DNA of 64,000 nt. Origin: Flaccisagitta enflata (Eukaryota > Chaetognatha > Sagittoidea > Aphragmophora). Positions 47,516-58,479 of the stretch are shown here, in pieces. Under the pieces are notes generated by a model that did no database searches, was not told the DNA's origin, and saw nothing but the letters and a program-made list of their open reading frames with translations. The translations under genes were made by a program, and so were the position numbers. The stretch's first letter is position 1. Every line of letters starts with the position of its first letter. Location of the stretch: positions 69,440,001-69,504,000 of the forward strand of contig OZ231126.1 of assembly GCA_965153355.1 (NCBI GenBank), given 5' to 3'.

Positions 47516-48477
47516 CCCTCCCAGCTGGGCCCTTGAGTAGTTTTCCTGCGCACGTTCAAGTTCCATCAGCATGTTTGATACGCATGAAACTACTCATCAA
47601 CACGTGCGTTTCGCATGCATCTGCACACTCATCTTTTATGCATCGCGACACCTAACTCCGCTAGGTTGGTCCGTCGGTCGGTTGGTCCGTTAGTTGGTCA
47701 ATGTGGGAAAGTATTAAGTCTTTACATCAGAAAATTGGAATATCAGGGAAGCCAAAAGTTAGTTTAGGGTAGGAAAGTACCTGACATTTACTATTTAACA
47801 AATTTGAAACATTTTTGGCTAATTTTGACTCGAGAGAGTAACACTTGAATTGGATCTGTAGTTGAGAGCATTGAAGCTATTCACATTTAAGTTTCTTTCT
47901 CTTCCACAAGACACATGAAAATTTAATTTTTGAAAATTCCTGAAATTATCTTTATTTATCTAGCAAATGATTTTGACCACGAGGATATAGAGCATGAAAA
48001 GCATGCGCTTATTATTTAGCTCGTCTTCTATTATCGGTTGGTACTTTATTTCTCAAGAATGAAGAGCAGAGGCTCAATTTCGAGCTTGTCTTCTATTATT
48101 GGTTAGTCTTATATCTCCGGTTTTTCGCCCCTCCGATTGGATGCAATCAAATCTCTTTTTTTCATTTTCTTTCAAGCAAGAAAGAGCATTAATTTGCCCC
48201 CTTTTTCTCTCGCTTCTGCTTTATCTTCCCTCCTTTCGTTTTCATTACTTCTCTCCAGGTTGCTACTGCCCTTCTTTGCCTTCCCATCTTACAGTTGACG
48301 TGTCTCTGCATGTCTGTCTTTTTTTGACTATCATAACGGTCAATTTCTATTCGTCTATTTTACTGACTTTCTCCGTTTCTGCCTGTATCTTCGAATGTCT
48401 GTCTGTCTATATCTGTCTGCCTTCTGTATGTCTCTGAAGAGAGATGTCATTTTCTGTCTCTGTCCCCCTATCTCTCT
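47516..48477. other. No gene seen; GTTGGTCCGTC stretch at 47665-47700
   Basis: A GGTTGGTCCGTCGGTCGGTT run with CCTAACTCCGCTAGG nearby could be an H-family remnant, but the termini are not recognisable. The rest is pyrimidine-rich or AT-rich. Confidence 0.45.
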
Positions 48478-48614
48478 GTCTCTCTGTCTCTCTGTCTCTC
48501 TGTTTCTCCGTTTCTCCTTTTCTCCTTTTCTCCATTTCTCCGTTTCTCCGTTTCTCTCTGGCTTATTGTATCTCTCCGTCCCATTCTGTCTCTCTCTGTC
48601 TCTCTCTCCCTCTC

Positions 48615-48702
<88 letters not shown>

Positions 48703-48718
48703 ATTTCTAGATTAATTT

Positions 48719-48752
<34 letters not shown>
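48478..48752. repeat. (CTCTGT)n, (CT)n and inverted (GA)n
   Basis: CT at 48618-48700 is followed, after a 20-bp palindromic linker (ATTTCTAGATTAATTT-like), by GA at 48721-48752, giving a hairpin of about 40 bp or more. Confidence 0.92.
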
Positions 48753-48756
<4 letters not shown>

Positions 48757-48904
48757 GAAGGAGGAGAGAATCACAATGCAAATGTCGGTTTTTCCGAGAA
48801 GAGAATAGAAAATGAAGAAAGAGTTGTAATCTACGTGATCCTGCGGATTCCTCTTCCACGCTGGAACGAGTCTTCTTCAACTGACATAATATCTGCGGAC
48901 ATGC

Positions 48905-49148
48905 AACTCTATAAGAGGCTTTGTCCGTCCGTCAGTTGGTCTGTCCATCAATCTGTTGGCCCGTCCCTCGGTCTGTCACGCTCGTGTTGTGAAAGCGAAA
49001 AACGCGCATTTATGATACTGCAGTTGATACATTGTGAGTTGGTGTGTGTTAGTGTGTGGGATGGGAGTTGGTGGTGCCGTTGGGGTGAGGCTAGGGGTTG
49101 GATGCTCCTGCCCACCCATCCGCAATGATATTGTGACCCCGTGTCACT
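48905..49148 (-). mobile_element. H3 element, longest copy
   Basis: AACTCTATAAGAGGCTTTGTC start, GTCCGTCAGTTGGTCTGTCC core, GTGAGGCTAGGGGTTGGATG, CTCCTGCCCACCCATCCGCA and terminal hairpin GTGACCCCGTGTCAC. Confidence 0.7.
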
Positions 49149-50129
49149 TGTTATCAAGAAAGTTTTAGAAAACATTATTTCTTTTACAAAAGAATAACAG
49201 CTTTTCAAGTGTTTGATAATTTGAACTCAAACATGCTTTCACTAATTATTACTCCAGAATGTTCACTGAAATATAGTCACTAAGTCAGTGAATGAGCAAA
49301 AGATGAATCGTTATCAGTAATTCTTTGTGATAAACACCATAGCACTAAATATTGCCCTTATGCTAATGTCAGATCACGTGACAATTTAGTGCTTTTGTGC
49401 GACATTTGGAGGGGTCTAAAAGGATCCAATTATAGACCTGAGAGTAGTAAGGGGAATGCAAAATTCTATATCATGTCAAATATGATTTTCATTGGGGAAT
49501 CCCTCTTTAAGCTGTTTATCATGCAATATGTAAAAAAAATTACATGCCGGGATCGATTTTTGTTCAAATTTGACTAACATGTTTAAACAGTAACTGTCTA
49601 GAAATTATCGTTCCCTGTACTGTCCTCTTTTCTGCAGTTAAAAAACAGAAGCTTCAATTTTCCTTATTTTATGCTCTATCTCCCCACAAGGAAATGATAA
49701 CTAAGGTCAGTTACCATCAGAGAAAATCTTGAATGAAAATTTTTCTGGTAGCATATTGTCTGTTTTACAATATATATCTGAAACTCGAGGGGACCTTTAT
49801 TTTAAATACCAGTTCCATGGTGTAAAAGTTGTGTACATGTTTCAACATTCCTAGGATTCTAATGTATAGATTTTTCTCGGTTTTTTTCTGCTCTAAGCCC
49901 CCTCTGCCCTCGACAGTCATGTTAACAGGTGTCTTTGAACATGAGTTTACATATATCATTACAAAAGATCAACAACTAATTTATATCTAGCACATGCTCC
50001 ATGCAGGAAAAAAACGCAAAAGCTAACTTCATGATTTGAGCGCTCCGACAGAGCTCAGGTTCGCTTCCTACTGAGAGGAATGATATATGAGGCTCATGCG
50101 TATGGGTGCTAATATGAGGGTTTAAACAA
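49149..50129. other. AT-rich DNA, no gene seen
   Basis: No supported coding region or repeat recognised. Confidence 0.5.
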
Positions 50130-50265
50130 ACAAGGCCGGATAAACGCAAGACAGTCGCGGACGGTTGGGCAGGGGCTGTATTGCGAAAACCGCTCGCAAT
50201 TCAAAACCATTAGGGACCGACCAACCGACCGACACAGCAAGTTGTAGAGTCGCATGTCCGCGACC
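50130..50265 (+). mobile_element. H2 element
   Basis: ACAAGGCCGGATAAACGCAA, subterminal AGTCGCGGACGGTTGGGC, GACCGACCAACCGACC core, end GAGTCGCATGTCCGCGACC followed by AAAAA. Confidence 0.85.
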
Positions 50266-50845
50266 AAAAATGGACAAAAATTTACCTTCATATTGTCTAC
50301 TGAATTTAGAATTATGTTATGACGTGACACTTTCATTTCGAGTAGTATTTTCTCTTGTTCTCATCCCAGAGTGCGCTATTTCCGTCTTCACCTCTGTCGG
50401 CTAAATCTTTCCCTTTCCTCCCATTCCTCCTCGCTGAAATTGTTTGTCTGTCCTCTGCCACAGTTAGAGAAGCACCAGGAAATCTTTTACCTTCATTGAT
50501 TTTTCTTTTCTTTTCACAAAGACGCGTTTTCGAACCTTATCAGAACGACTAGTTGACTATCTTATTCTTACCACAAATTACTATCTAGCTCATCTGCTCA
50601 TATACAATAACGAGGGTAACAATATTTTGGTTATACGAACACTTAAAATTAAGCATGAAAAGAAGCTGTGCTTGAACACATCAAGCTACTGACCCCAATT
50701 TGGTCCAATAACGTTCAAAACAAAATTTCGCCTATGCGAAAATGAGCGATTACTCTTTTAGTTGTTAGATTTTAGTCATAGTTGTGTCCGTCTGTGGGTG
50801 TGTAACTATCATGCCTTGACGAATAAAACATCATTCATAAAGAAA

Positions 50846-50931
50846 CAAGGCGGCGTACACAGCTACCGAAGTCGCGTGCGGGTGGGCAGGGGCCATATTT
50901 GAGGTCACCAGACCATTTGGGCACGCGACTA
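50846..50931 (+). mobile_element. H1 element with internal deletion
   Basis: 5' half intact (CAAGGCGGCGTACACAGC, GTCGCGTGCGGGTGGGCAGG, GACCATTTGGGC) and joined directly to the final GCACGCGACTAAAAA. The tetranucleotide core and one hairpin arm are gone. Confidence 0.75.
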
Positions 50932-51247
50932 AAAAACTGAAAATGGGCTAGAATGAAATATATATAAAAGATCTAGAAAGAAACAGGAGGAAAGCAAAGG
51001 ATTGAAAAAAAGATAAGTGCTCTCTCTACACGTCTAGATTCGCGACCATTCACCGAGTCCCGTCCCTTCTTTTTATTTCATATACATAAAGAAATCTGTC
51101 TGTAACAAAATATTCGGTTGCTTCCTTGGAGTTCGTTAGAGTGATTAAAAACTGATTATGGAATATGGATTGAATAATGAAAAGTGATATTTCTAATCCT
51201 GAATTGAATTCAGTAAGAAGGAATGACACTCATTAACGGAATATCAC

Positions 51248-51410
51248 CTGCAGGGAATCAAGATGTTAGTCCTTTCAAATGATTCTTTGAGGTTCTCTAA
51301 CGGGCATTTCTGGTCATGTCTGTGAGATCTGTGTTCTGAATAGCTTGTTCTTGCCAGTTTGAAGGCTTCTGCCTCATCGCCGTTGCCCATTGCAGACAAC
51401 ATACTACTTG
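51248..51410 (-). CDS. Candidate internal exon, unknown protein
   Basis: On the minus strand a pyrimidine-rich stretch ending TTTTACTTACAG is followed by 163 bp that are open in one frame and end at CTGCAG/GTGATA, a reasonable donor. The translation includes SAMGNGDEAEAFKLARTSY and KCPLENLKESFERTNIL, a soluble, charged composition without repeats. All three plus-strand frames between matching signals contain stops. I do not recognise the family and found no convincing partner exon, so this rests on splice-site context and composition only. Confidence 0.35.
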
Positions 51411-51478
51411 CTGTAAGTAAAACCATGAAAAGATTTTTCGGTTACACTTACAGCTCAATCAAACGATTTGAGTTCTGT

Positions 51479-51617
<139 letters not shown>

Positions 51618-52424
51618 TATTCCTTCCGTGTTCCTCTGCTCTGCCTATCCGTCTCTCTCCTCCATCTAGTCTTATAGATCCTTCCTAGTGAATACGACAA
51701 CCAAATCTGGCGTTTCTACTGCTTGACTCTCGCCGATCATTTGTTTCAAATGAAGGTGGCCTGTTGCCAATTCTCTAAATGATGATCAGCGCTCCTTATG
51801 ACTATGTCCACTAGTTAAAAACAAAAAACCCTGCCAAAATATCGTTAGGGCGGGGACTAGCATGTCACTTTTGAGATGTAAAAAACATGCAAAAAAGTCC
51901 ATTTAAAGCGTTTTAAGCAGTAGGGAGAGTCTGTTAGCGGTGATTTTGAGCTGATTCACAAAATCAATCTATATAAGTATGCTGGAGGTGGTAAAACAGA
52001 GTTGGGGGATTTTGACTCACCAGGGGCCTAGATTTCAACTGTGAAATAGATAATGTCAATAAGTAGGCACTTTGTGTTTTGACAAAAAAATGGGTCTGAC
52101 GGTGGAAAAAGTCTAAATTTGAGAATTGTTTTGAAAAAAATACAATTTCAGCAATCCCTGACTACATTTTCAGCTTTCTGGAAGCCTTGTTAGTTGGTTT
52201 ATGACTCTAAATTGTGTTCAAAAAGACAAAGGTTGTTGTCGTCGTATACACTCATAAACTCCATTTGCTAAGTAGGTCATGGCCACCTCACCCTCTGAGC
52301 CACAACAGCCGAACTTTCGCTTTAGCCATTATTTTCTTGCTCCGTTGTCAGATACAAAGGCGAGGAAAGAGACATTTTCGATATTTCGGGATGTTCCATC
52401 ATTTCTTTCCAGCTGCTTCTCCTA
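51618..52424. other. No gene seen
   Basis: AT-rich DNA without a supported feature. Confidence 0.5.
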
Positions 52425-52515
52425 TTCCACGTCCGCCGCCCGCTAAGCCGCCGCCAGTGCCGCCGCTGCCTTAGTGCCGCGACTGCCGCCGCCGCCGTCG
52501 CCGCCGTCTTAGCCG
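52425..52515. repeat. (CCG)n-rich segment
   Basis: CCGCCG, CCGCTG and CCGTCG triplets with interruptions. Confidence 0.75.
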
Positions 52516-52736
52516 GTAGCTCGAAGAACGAGGGCCCCCATGTAAAGAAGGAGAAAGAAGAGTTGCAAATATGCAAATGAATGTCATCAAACCTGGGTCA
52601 CCCATTGTTAACGTCGTCGGCGTCGTTCTTCCTCTTCCTCTTTTTGTCTTCATCGTTTTCTACTTTTTTTTTTTGTGTGTGTAATCTTACTATCTCCTTC
52701 TTTCTTATGTTCCCAGTTTCTAATCATTCCTTATCT

Positions 52737-53400
52737 TCTTCTTCTTCTTCTTCTTCTTCTTCTTCTTCTTCTTCTTCTTCTTCTTCTGCTTCTGCTTCCT
52801 CTTCCTCTTCTTCTTCTTCTTCTTCTTCTTCTTCTTCTTCTTCTTCTTCTTCTTCTTCTTCTTCTTCTTCTTCTTCTTCTTCTTCTTCTTCTTCTGCTTC
52901 TTCTTCTTCTTCTTCTTCTTCTTCTTCTTCTTCTTCTTCTTCTTCTTCTTCTTCTTCTTCTTCTTCTTCTTCTTCTTCTTCTTCTTCTTCTTCTTCTTCT
53001 TCTTCTTCTTCTTCTTCTTCTTCTTCTTCTTCTTCTTCTTCTTCTTCTTCTTCTTCTTCTTCTTCTTCTTCTTCTTCTTCTTCTTTTTTTTCTTCTTGTT
53101 CTTCTTGTTCTTCTTGTTCTTCTTGTTCTTGTTCTTTTTCTTTTTCTTCTCCTTCGTCTTCTTCTTCTTCTTCTTCTTCTTCTTCTTCTTCTTCTTCTTC
53201 TTCTTCTTCTTCTTCTTCTTCTTCTTCTTCTTCTTCTTCTTCTTCTTTTTCTTCTTCTCCTCCTCCTTCTTCTCCCTCTTCTCCTTCTTCTTCTCCTTCT
53301 TCCTCTTCCTCTTCTTCTTTTTCATCTTCTTCATCGGGGTCTCCTAAGGCCTACGGCTCTCACTCTCATCTTCTTCTTCTTCTTCTTCTTCTTCTTCTCC
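52737..53400. repeat. (CTT)n trinucleotide tract, ~660 bp
   Basis: Nearly pure CTT from 52737 to 53085, a (TTCTTG)n block at 53093-53130, then CTT with CTC interruptions to about 53400. Poly-Ser, poly-Leu and poly-Lys frames are artefacts. Confidence 0.97.
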
Positions 53401-53590
53401 TCTTCTTGCTATCACCTGTTTTCAAAACCATCATTTCGATGGCCGTTACGCGGTTGCTCTTACTCAACTCCCCAGCAATTTCCAATCTAAAAAGTTTTAT
53501 TCTGGACCGTTTGTTTGATGTTTTTTTTGTCATTGTCCACGTTGGCAATATATCTGCGTGAAAATGAAAACTGTCTCCCGGGTGGTGGTG

Positions 53591-53800
53591 TTTGTTATTG
53601 TTGGTCAGTGGTCACATGTCCACTAATAACCATCTCGGTGGTGTTGTTTTTTCTCTTATGTTGTTCAGTGAACAATGTTCACTTTTCCATTCATAATCAT
53701 CTTGATATTGTTGTTTCCTCTGTTGTTGGTCACACATCCACTAATTATCATCTCGATATTGTTGTTTTCTCTGTTGTTGGTCACACGCGTCAGTCAACCA
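53591..53800 (+). repeat. ~65-70-bp tandem repeat (GTTGGTCA-CA-TCCACTAATNATCATCTCG)
   Basis: Three to four diverged units, each with TTGTTGGTCA, a TCCACTAAT-like block, CATCTCG or CATCTTG and TTGTTTTNTCT, at about 53598, 53660, 53722 and 53775. Confidence 0.6.
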
Positions 53801-53904
53801 ATAGGCCATTACCTAATTACTCTCTCGACTCTCGACTTAGTTTCTGCTGACATCATCTCATTGGTTTTTCCCATTTCTGCGAGCTGTCGAACGTGCCCTA
53901 GATG

Positions 53905-54135
53905 TCCTCGTCGTCCTCCTCTTCTCCCTCCTCCTCCTCATCCTCCTCATTATCATCCTTAACAGTTATAGTAGTAAAAGAACTCCTTTGTCACCATCAT
54001 CGACTTTTCGTTTGTTGTTGTTATTAATGTCCACATTGTTGTCAAAACACCCATTTGAACAACAAGCTCTAGCCCCGTCGTCATCGTCGTCGTCATCGTC
54101 ACCCTCGTCATAGTCGTTGTCGTCATCATCATTTT
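53905..54135. repeat. (TCC)n and (GTC)n trinucleotide segments
   Basis: TCC/TCCTCA at 53905-53960 and GTCGTCATC at 54075-54130 with unique sequence between. Confidence 0.75.
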
Positions 54136-54451
54136 CCTTTTTCGTTACCTTCGTTATCTTTATCATTTCGAAATGACACTGGCAACCCTTTCCGGTGAGA
54201 GTCGATTTCACAGTAATTACGTATAGATTCATTTCACTACATCATAATGGGCGGGGGCCGTGATGCTGTAGCTGTTTTGGGCATTTGGCAGGGGAGATTT
54301 TTGGGTACCAACATCACCACTCAACAATATTTGCATCTTTTCAATAGATTTTCTTTGGTTTACGGCTTTGTTAGAGCAAGATTCCATTGTGCCTGTGTGC
54401 CACTACAAAAGGTACATCATCTCACAATACTACCTTGGAAATGAATATAGA

Positions 54452-54840
54452 ATCAACTTCAATTTAAGATATCTCGGCTTTAAAAAACGCTAGATAACTT
54501 TGTAAAAATATCAAATTAATCTACATCGAAAAATCTACAAAATGAGTGCAATCTGGCACCTGTAGCTTTTTTCGTTTAAAAATGACAAGCAAATGAGTGA
54601 AAACAGTCCTTTTGAAATTTGCAAAATAATTGATGAGGTAGGATTGAAAGTAAATTAGAGACACCTTCAATCTAGATTATCTCAGCTTCCGGAGAGGCTA
54701 GAGAGTTTTTAAAAAAAAGTAAATTAATCTTTGTCAAAAAATCTACAATTTGAGCGCAATCTGGTCACTGTAGCTTTAACCGTTTAGAAATGACAAGCAA
54801 AAAAGTAAAAACATGTCTTTGATATCATTAGTCCATAGGA
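54452..54840 (+). repeat. ~210-bp satellite-like repeat, tandem dimer
   Basis: ACCTTCAATCTAGATTATCT at 54662 repeats the AACTTCAATTTAAGATATCT at 54452. Later shared blocks are GCTAGA, AAATTAATCT, AAAAATCTACAA, TGAG(T/C)GCAATCTGG, CTGTAGCTTT and AAATGACAAGCAAA. A related dimer lies inverted at 61672-62010. Confidence 0.8.
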
Positions 54841-54962
54841 GTTTAACAAAAGCAGTGGAACAATAGCATGATTTTATGAAAAAAATGGTTTACAAATTGC
54901 CTCCCAAACGTAAAACCGGATAAGTTGATTAAGAAAAAGGTTATGTGAAATACTAGTACAAT

Positions 54963-55098
54963 TAGGGATGTGGAAGCGATTGACCGCTTCCAATTTAGAG
55001 GATGGGATAGCTACTAGTATTTGAACTGTAAAATGGAAGCGGAAGCGGAAGCGGAAGCGGTGGAAGCAGCATAAAAATCAACCGCTTCCACATCCCTA
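54963..55098. mobile_element. hAT-type MITE with perfect 8-bp target duplication
   Basis: 136 bp beginning TAGGGATGTGGAAGCG and ending CGCTTCCACATCCCTA. Identical AGTACAAT octamers flank it (54955-54962, 55099-55106). The interior has a (GGAAGC)n run at 55032-55061. An 8-bp duplication with TAGGG termini is typical of hAT elements. No ORF; mobilised in trans if at all. Confidence 0.93.
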
Positions 55099-55190
55099 AG
55101 TACAATCAGTAGAATGTTTTATGTGATGTAAGGATAAGAAATCAAACAATTCCTCTGTTGATTCTATACTTATTTTCTAGGTAGTATCTA

Positions 55191-55767
55191 CAGTATGTTT
55201 ATTCTCAAATGAAACGAAACATGATGGCATAAATCCGAAACAAATTGAGATAGTCAAATTCTGAATAAAACTCCTGAAAGGGTATGTTCTGGCATTTATT
55301 TGCACAAAATCTTAGCCTTTCGGGTCAAATAGCTTAGCTTCAATTTGCATTTGAAGATAAAACATGAATTGTTATTTGTTACTTTTTCCCATTGGAGACA
55401 AATGATGAAATTTTCAAATTTCGCCATTTTTTCAGCAAAGATAGTAATTGTTCATCTCAACAGGTAATGTATGTGGTATTTCTGATAGCAGATAAGATTT
55501 TTCTTGCTAACTGGTTCAATTTAACTAAAAATCTCAAAAAACAATTTTTTATGACTGAAAATAGAAGAAAATTAAGTGATATTGTAATTTTTACAATTTT
55601 GTTTTAAAAGCAGATTGAAGCTAAACTAATTGAGATCTAAGGCTAAGATTTGGCACAAACAATTGCCAGAACATACTCTTTCAGGAACTTTTTTTGGAAT
55701 TTGATTATCTTGATTCGTTTAGGATTTATGCCGTCGTCTTTCGTTTCATTTGACAAAAAACATACTG
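55191..55767. mobile_element. Foldback element with TA target duplication
   Basis: CAGTATGTTT at 55191 and AAACATACTG ending 55767 are flanked by TA on both sides. Pairing extends through AAATGAAACGAAA, AATTTGATTATCT-like, GTATGTTCTGGCA and AAATCTTAGCC for about 170 bp, with a ~240-bp loop. The 71-codon frame in the loop has no recognisable domain. Confidence 0.75.
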
Positions 55768-56021
55768 TATGACTCCGACACATTTAATGCAACCGCGACT
55801 CGTCTTTCTTCTTTTGGCACTATTTCCGTCAAGCTCGTTTCTTTAACACGGTTGTCTCCATGTATAATTCTCTTCCGCCTCTGCATCTATCATTATGTCC
55901 AAGATTAATAACCATCGAGTTGCTGTTTCATCATTTTCCATTTATGACTGCACATGACGCATGTGCGAGATGAATTGTCGTCCCCATGCGTAGCCACGAT
56001 TCCCTTTCCAGGTCCCCCTCT

Positions 56022-56424
<403 letters not shown>

Positions 56425-56733
56425 TGTTTCTTCTTTATCTTCTACTTCTATATTTCCTCCGCTCCCTTTACCATTTACCCTTCTTTTTCTCTTTTTCTTT
56501 TTCCATTTCTTTTGCCGGTCTTCAATCATCATCGCTAATTGTATCCGTTTGCATGCAGACAACGACTATCTTGTTAGTAACACGCGTGTAATTCTTGGAT
56601 CTGAACAAAAGATAGACACCATTTTTAGTCGCGTGCTACGCGACTCTACACCCCGCATTGTCGGTCCGTCCGTCGGTCCGTCCGTCGGTCCGTCGGTCCG
56701 TCACACTTTACTTTTTTTGGGTTTTTGCGGTCT

Positions 56734-57254
56734 GCAGTTAGTGGACAAAATCTTGTATGCAACAACTGGTGGTTGAAATTACAGCCGGCTGTAATCTTAC
56801 AAGATTGGAACATTACAGCCGGCTTTAATTCAAACAACCAGTTACTGCAAACAAAATTTTGTTCATTACAGCCGGCTGTTTTTTCAACATCTGATTGATG
56901 CAAACAATATTTTGTTTATAGACAATAAGTTGGATCAAAGTCAACGGTATGATATACATACCTATTATGTTTTGTCTGTTGACTGTCTATGGCGATACTG
57001 TTTTCGAAATCGGTGATGTCTTTTGTTTTACTGACTTTCTAAGCGGTTTTTTTATTTAGGGTTAGGGGTAGGGTTAGGGTTAAGGTTAGGATTGGGGGTG
57101 GTTTTAGGGTTAGGGTTAGGGTTAAGGCTAGCGTTAGGGCTAGGTGAGGACTGGGTTTTATACATTTCAACCCGAATCTACTCGAATTAAAGCTTCGCCC
57201 AAGCGGGAAAACCCGAACGAAACAAAAGACCTGTATCGTCTTGGAAATTTTTTC
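56734..57254. mobile_element. Insertion inside the H1 copy, carrying ACAGCCGGCTGT repeats and telomere-like DNA
   Basis: It contains three spaced ACAGCCGGCT motifs (56782, 56813, 56869) within a loose ~57-bp repeat. GGGTTA-type hexamers lie at 57057-57150. A TCT lies at both junctions, too short to prove a target duplication. No ORF. Confidence 0.65.
57057..57150. repeat. Interstitial telomere-like (TTAGGG)n array, degenerate
   Basis: About twelve TTAGGG-type hexamers, several altered to TTAAGG, TTAGGA or TAGGGG. It is embedded in other DNA, so it is not a chromosome end. Confidence 0.8.
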
Positions 57255-57609
57255 CTCTATGGCCTCACTGCTCCTGCCAAAATGATCAAGTGAAATCCAA
57301 TACAGCCCCTGCCCACCCGCACGCGACAGGGGTAGCCGTGCATCCGGTCTTGTTTTTCTCAGGGATGCTTGACGAAAGTGTACAATCTAGGAGCGAAAAT
57401 GCTTCCTTGATAAATTGGCTTTTCAGGGAATGAAAATCTCTCTCTCAAAGACTAAAATGACAGAAATCGATTGGCGATGTTTTGACGATGTTTTGAAGCG
57501 CTTTTTCATTTACTAACAAACTGTAAACGAAAATTGCAAGGAATCCGATGTTTTTTTTTGTGTCGATGACCGATGCGTTCTCCTCCTTCTCCTTCTCCTT
57601 CTTATCCTC

Positions 57610-57925
57610 CGTCCATCCACCCATTTGAGACTCAAAACCCAGCCTTAAGGCTCAAAATCCAGCCTCGATGCTCAAAATTCAGCCTCCAGGCATAAAATCC
57701 AGCCTCGAGGCTCAAATCCCAGCCTCGACGCTCAAAATCCAGCCTCAACGCTCCTAATTCAGCCTCAAGGCTCAAAATCCCTCAAGGCTAATCTTTTAAC
57801 GGCATGGCTCAATTTCTAGCCATAAGACCCAAACTCCACACTCGAGACCCAACTCTCAGCTTTGAGGCTCAAATCACAGCCTCAAGGGACAAATTCCAGC
57901 CTTGAAGCAAAAAGAAAAATCAAGC
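57610..57925 (-). repeat. ~20-bp GGCTCAAAATCCAGCCTCAA minisatellite
   Basis: About 15 diverged units, the reverse complement of the array at 58600-59040. No G2 termini recognised on its left, so it is either a truncated G2 core or an inverted arm. Confidence 0.75.
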
Positions 57926-58220
57926 CTGACCATCAAACGCTCAAGAATAAACGCAGAAACTCGAGCTTCATTGCCCCCTCCCACCATTCCTCACAATCAG
58001 CGAGACAACTCAGACAAGTCACATCGGCGACGAAAACAGGCTTAGATCGATGACGTTCACCAGAAACCAATGGCTGCAAGACAGTTCTTAATCTTATGAA
58101 TTGAACTCGGGTACTGGTTGAAAATGGAGTTTGACTTCATAAAAGATTGAAAAGTAAAGAGGGAGAAACACCGATAAAAGCAACTACAAACGCATAAACT
58201 CACCAAAACACACCCAGTAA

Positions 58221-58264
58221 CACACACACACACACACACACCCAGACACCCAGACACCCACACA

Positions 58265-58362
<98 letters not shown>
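58221..58362. repeat. (CA)n microsatellite
   Basis: About 140 bp of CA with a few CCCAGACA interruptions near the left end. Confidence 0.96.
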
Positions 58363-58363
<1 letters not shown>

Positions 58364-58479
58364 CTGAAATCTATCCCAGAGAGACAATCAAAAGAATTGC
58401 AAAACAAGAGAGACAGGGGCGAATTCCTTTGATGCACAAAAGGAGGAAAAATGAGGAGGGTGGGGGACAAACAGAGGAG

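Larger units (their letters stand above)
56627..57352 (-). mobile_element. H1 element split by a ~520-bp insertion
   Basis: 56627-56733 is the hairpin side (AGTCGCGTGCTACGCGACTC, GTCCGTCGGTCC core, TTTTTGCGGTCT). 57255-57352 is the other side (CTCACTGCTCCTGCC, CACCCGCACGCGAC, CATCCGGTCTTG). Together they make one almost complete H1. Confidence 0.85.

Noticed and set aside
52581-53561. Poly-Ser, poly-Leu and poly-Lys frames of up to 326 codons
   Set aside because: Translations of (CTT)n in the different frames.
57057-57150. True telomere
   Set aside because: The array is short, degenerate and embedded within a split H1 element.
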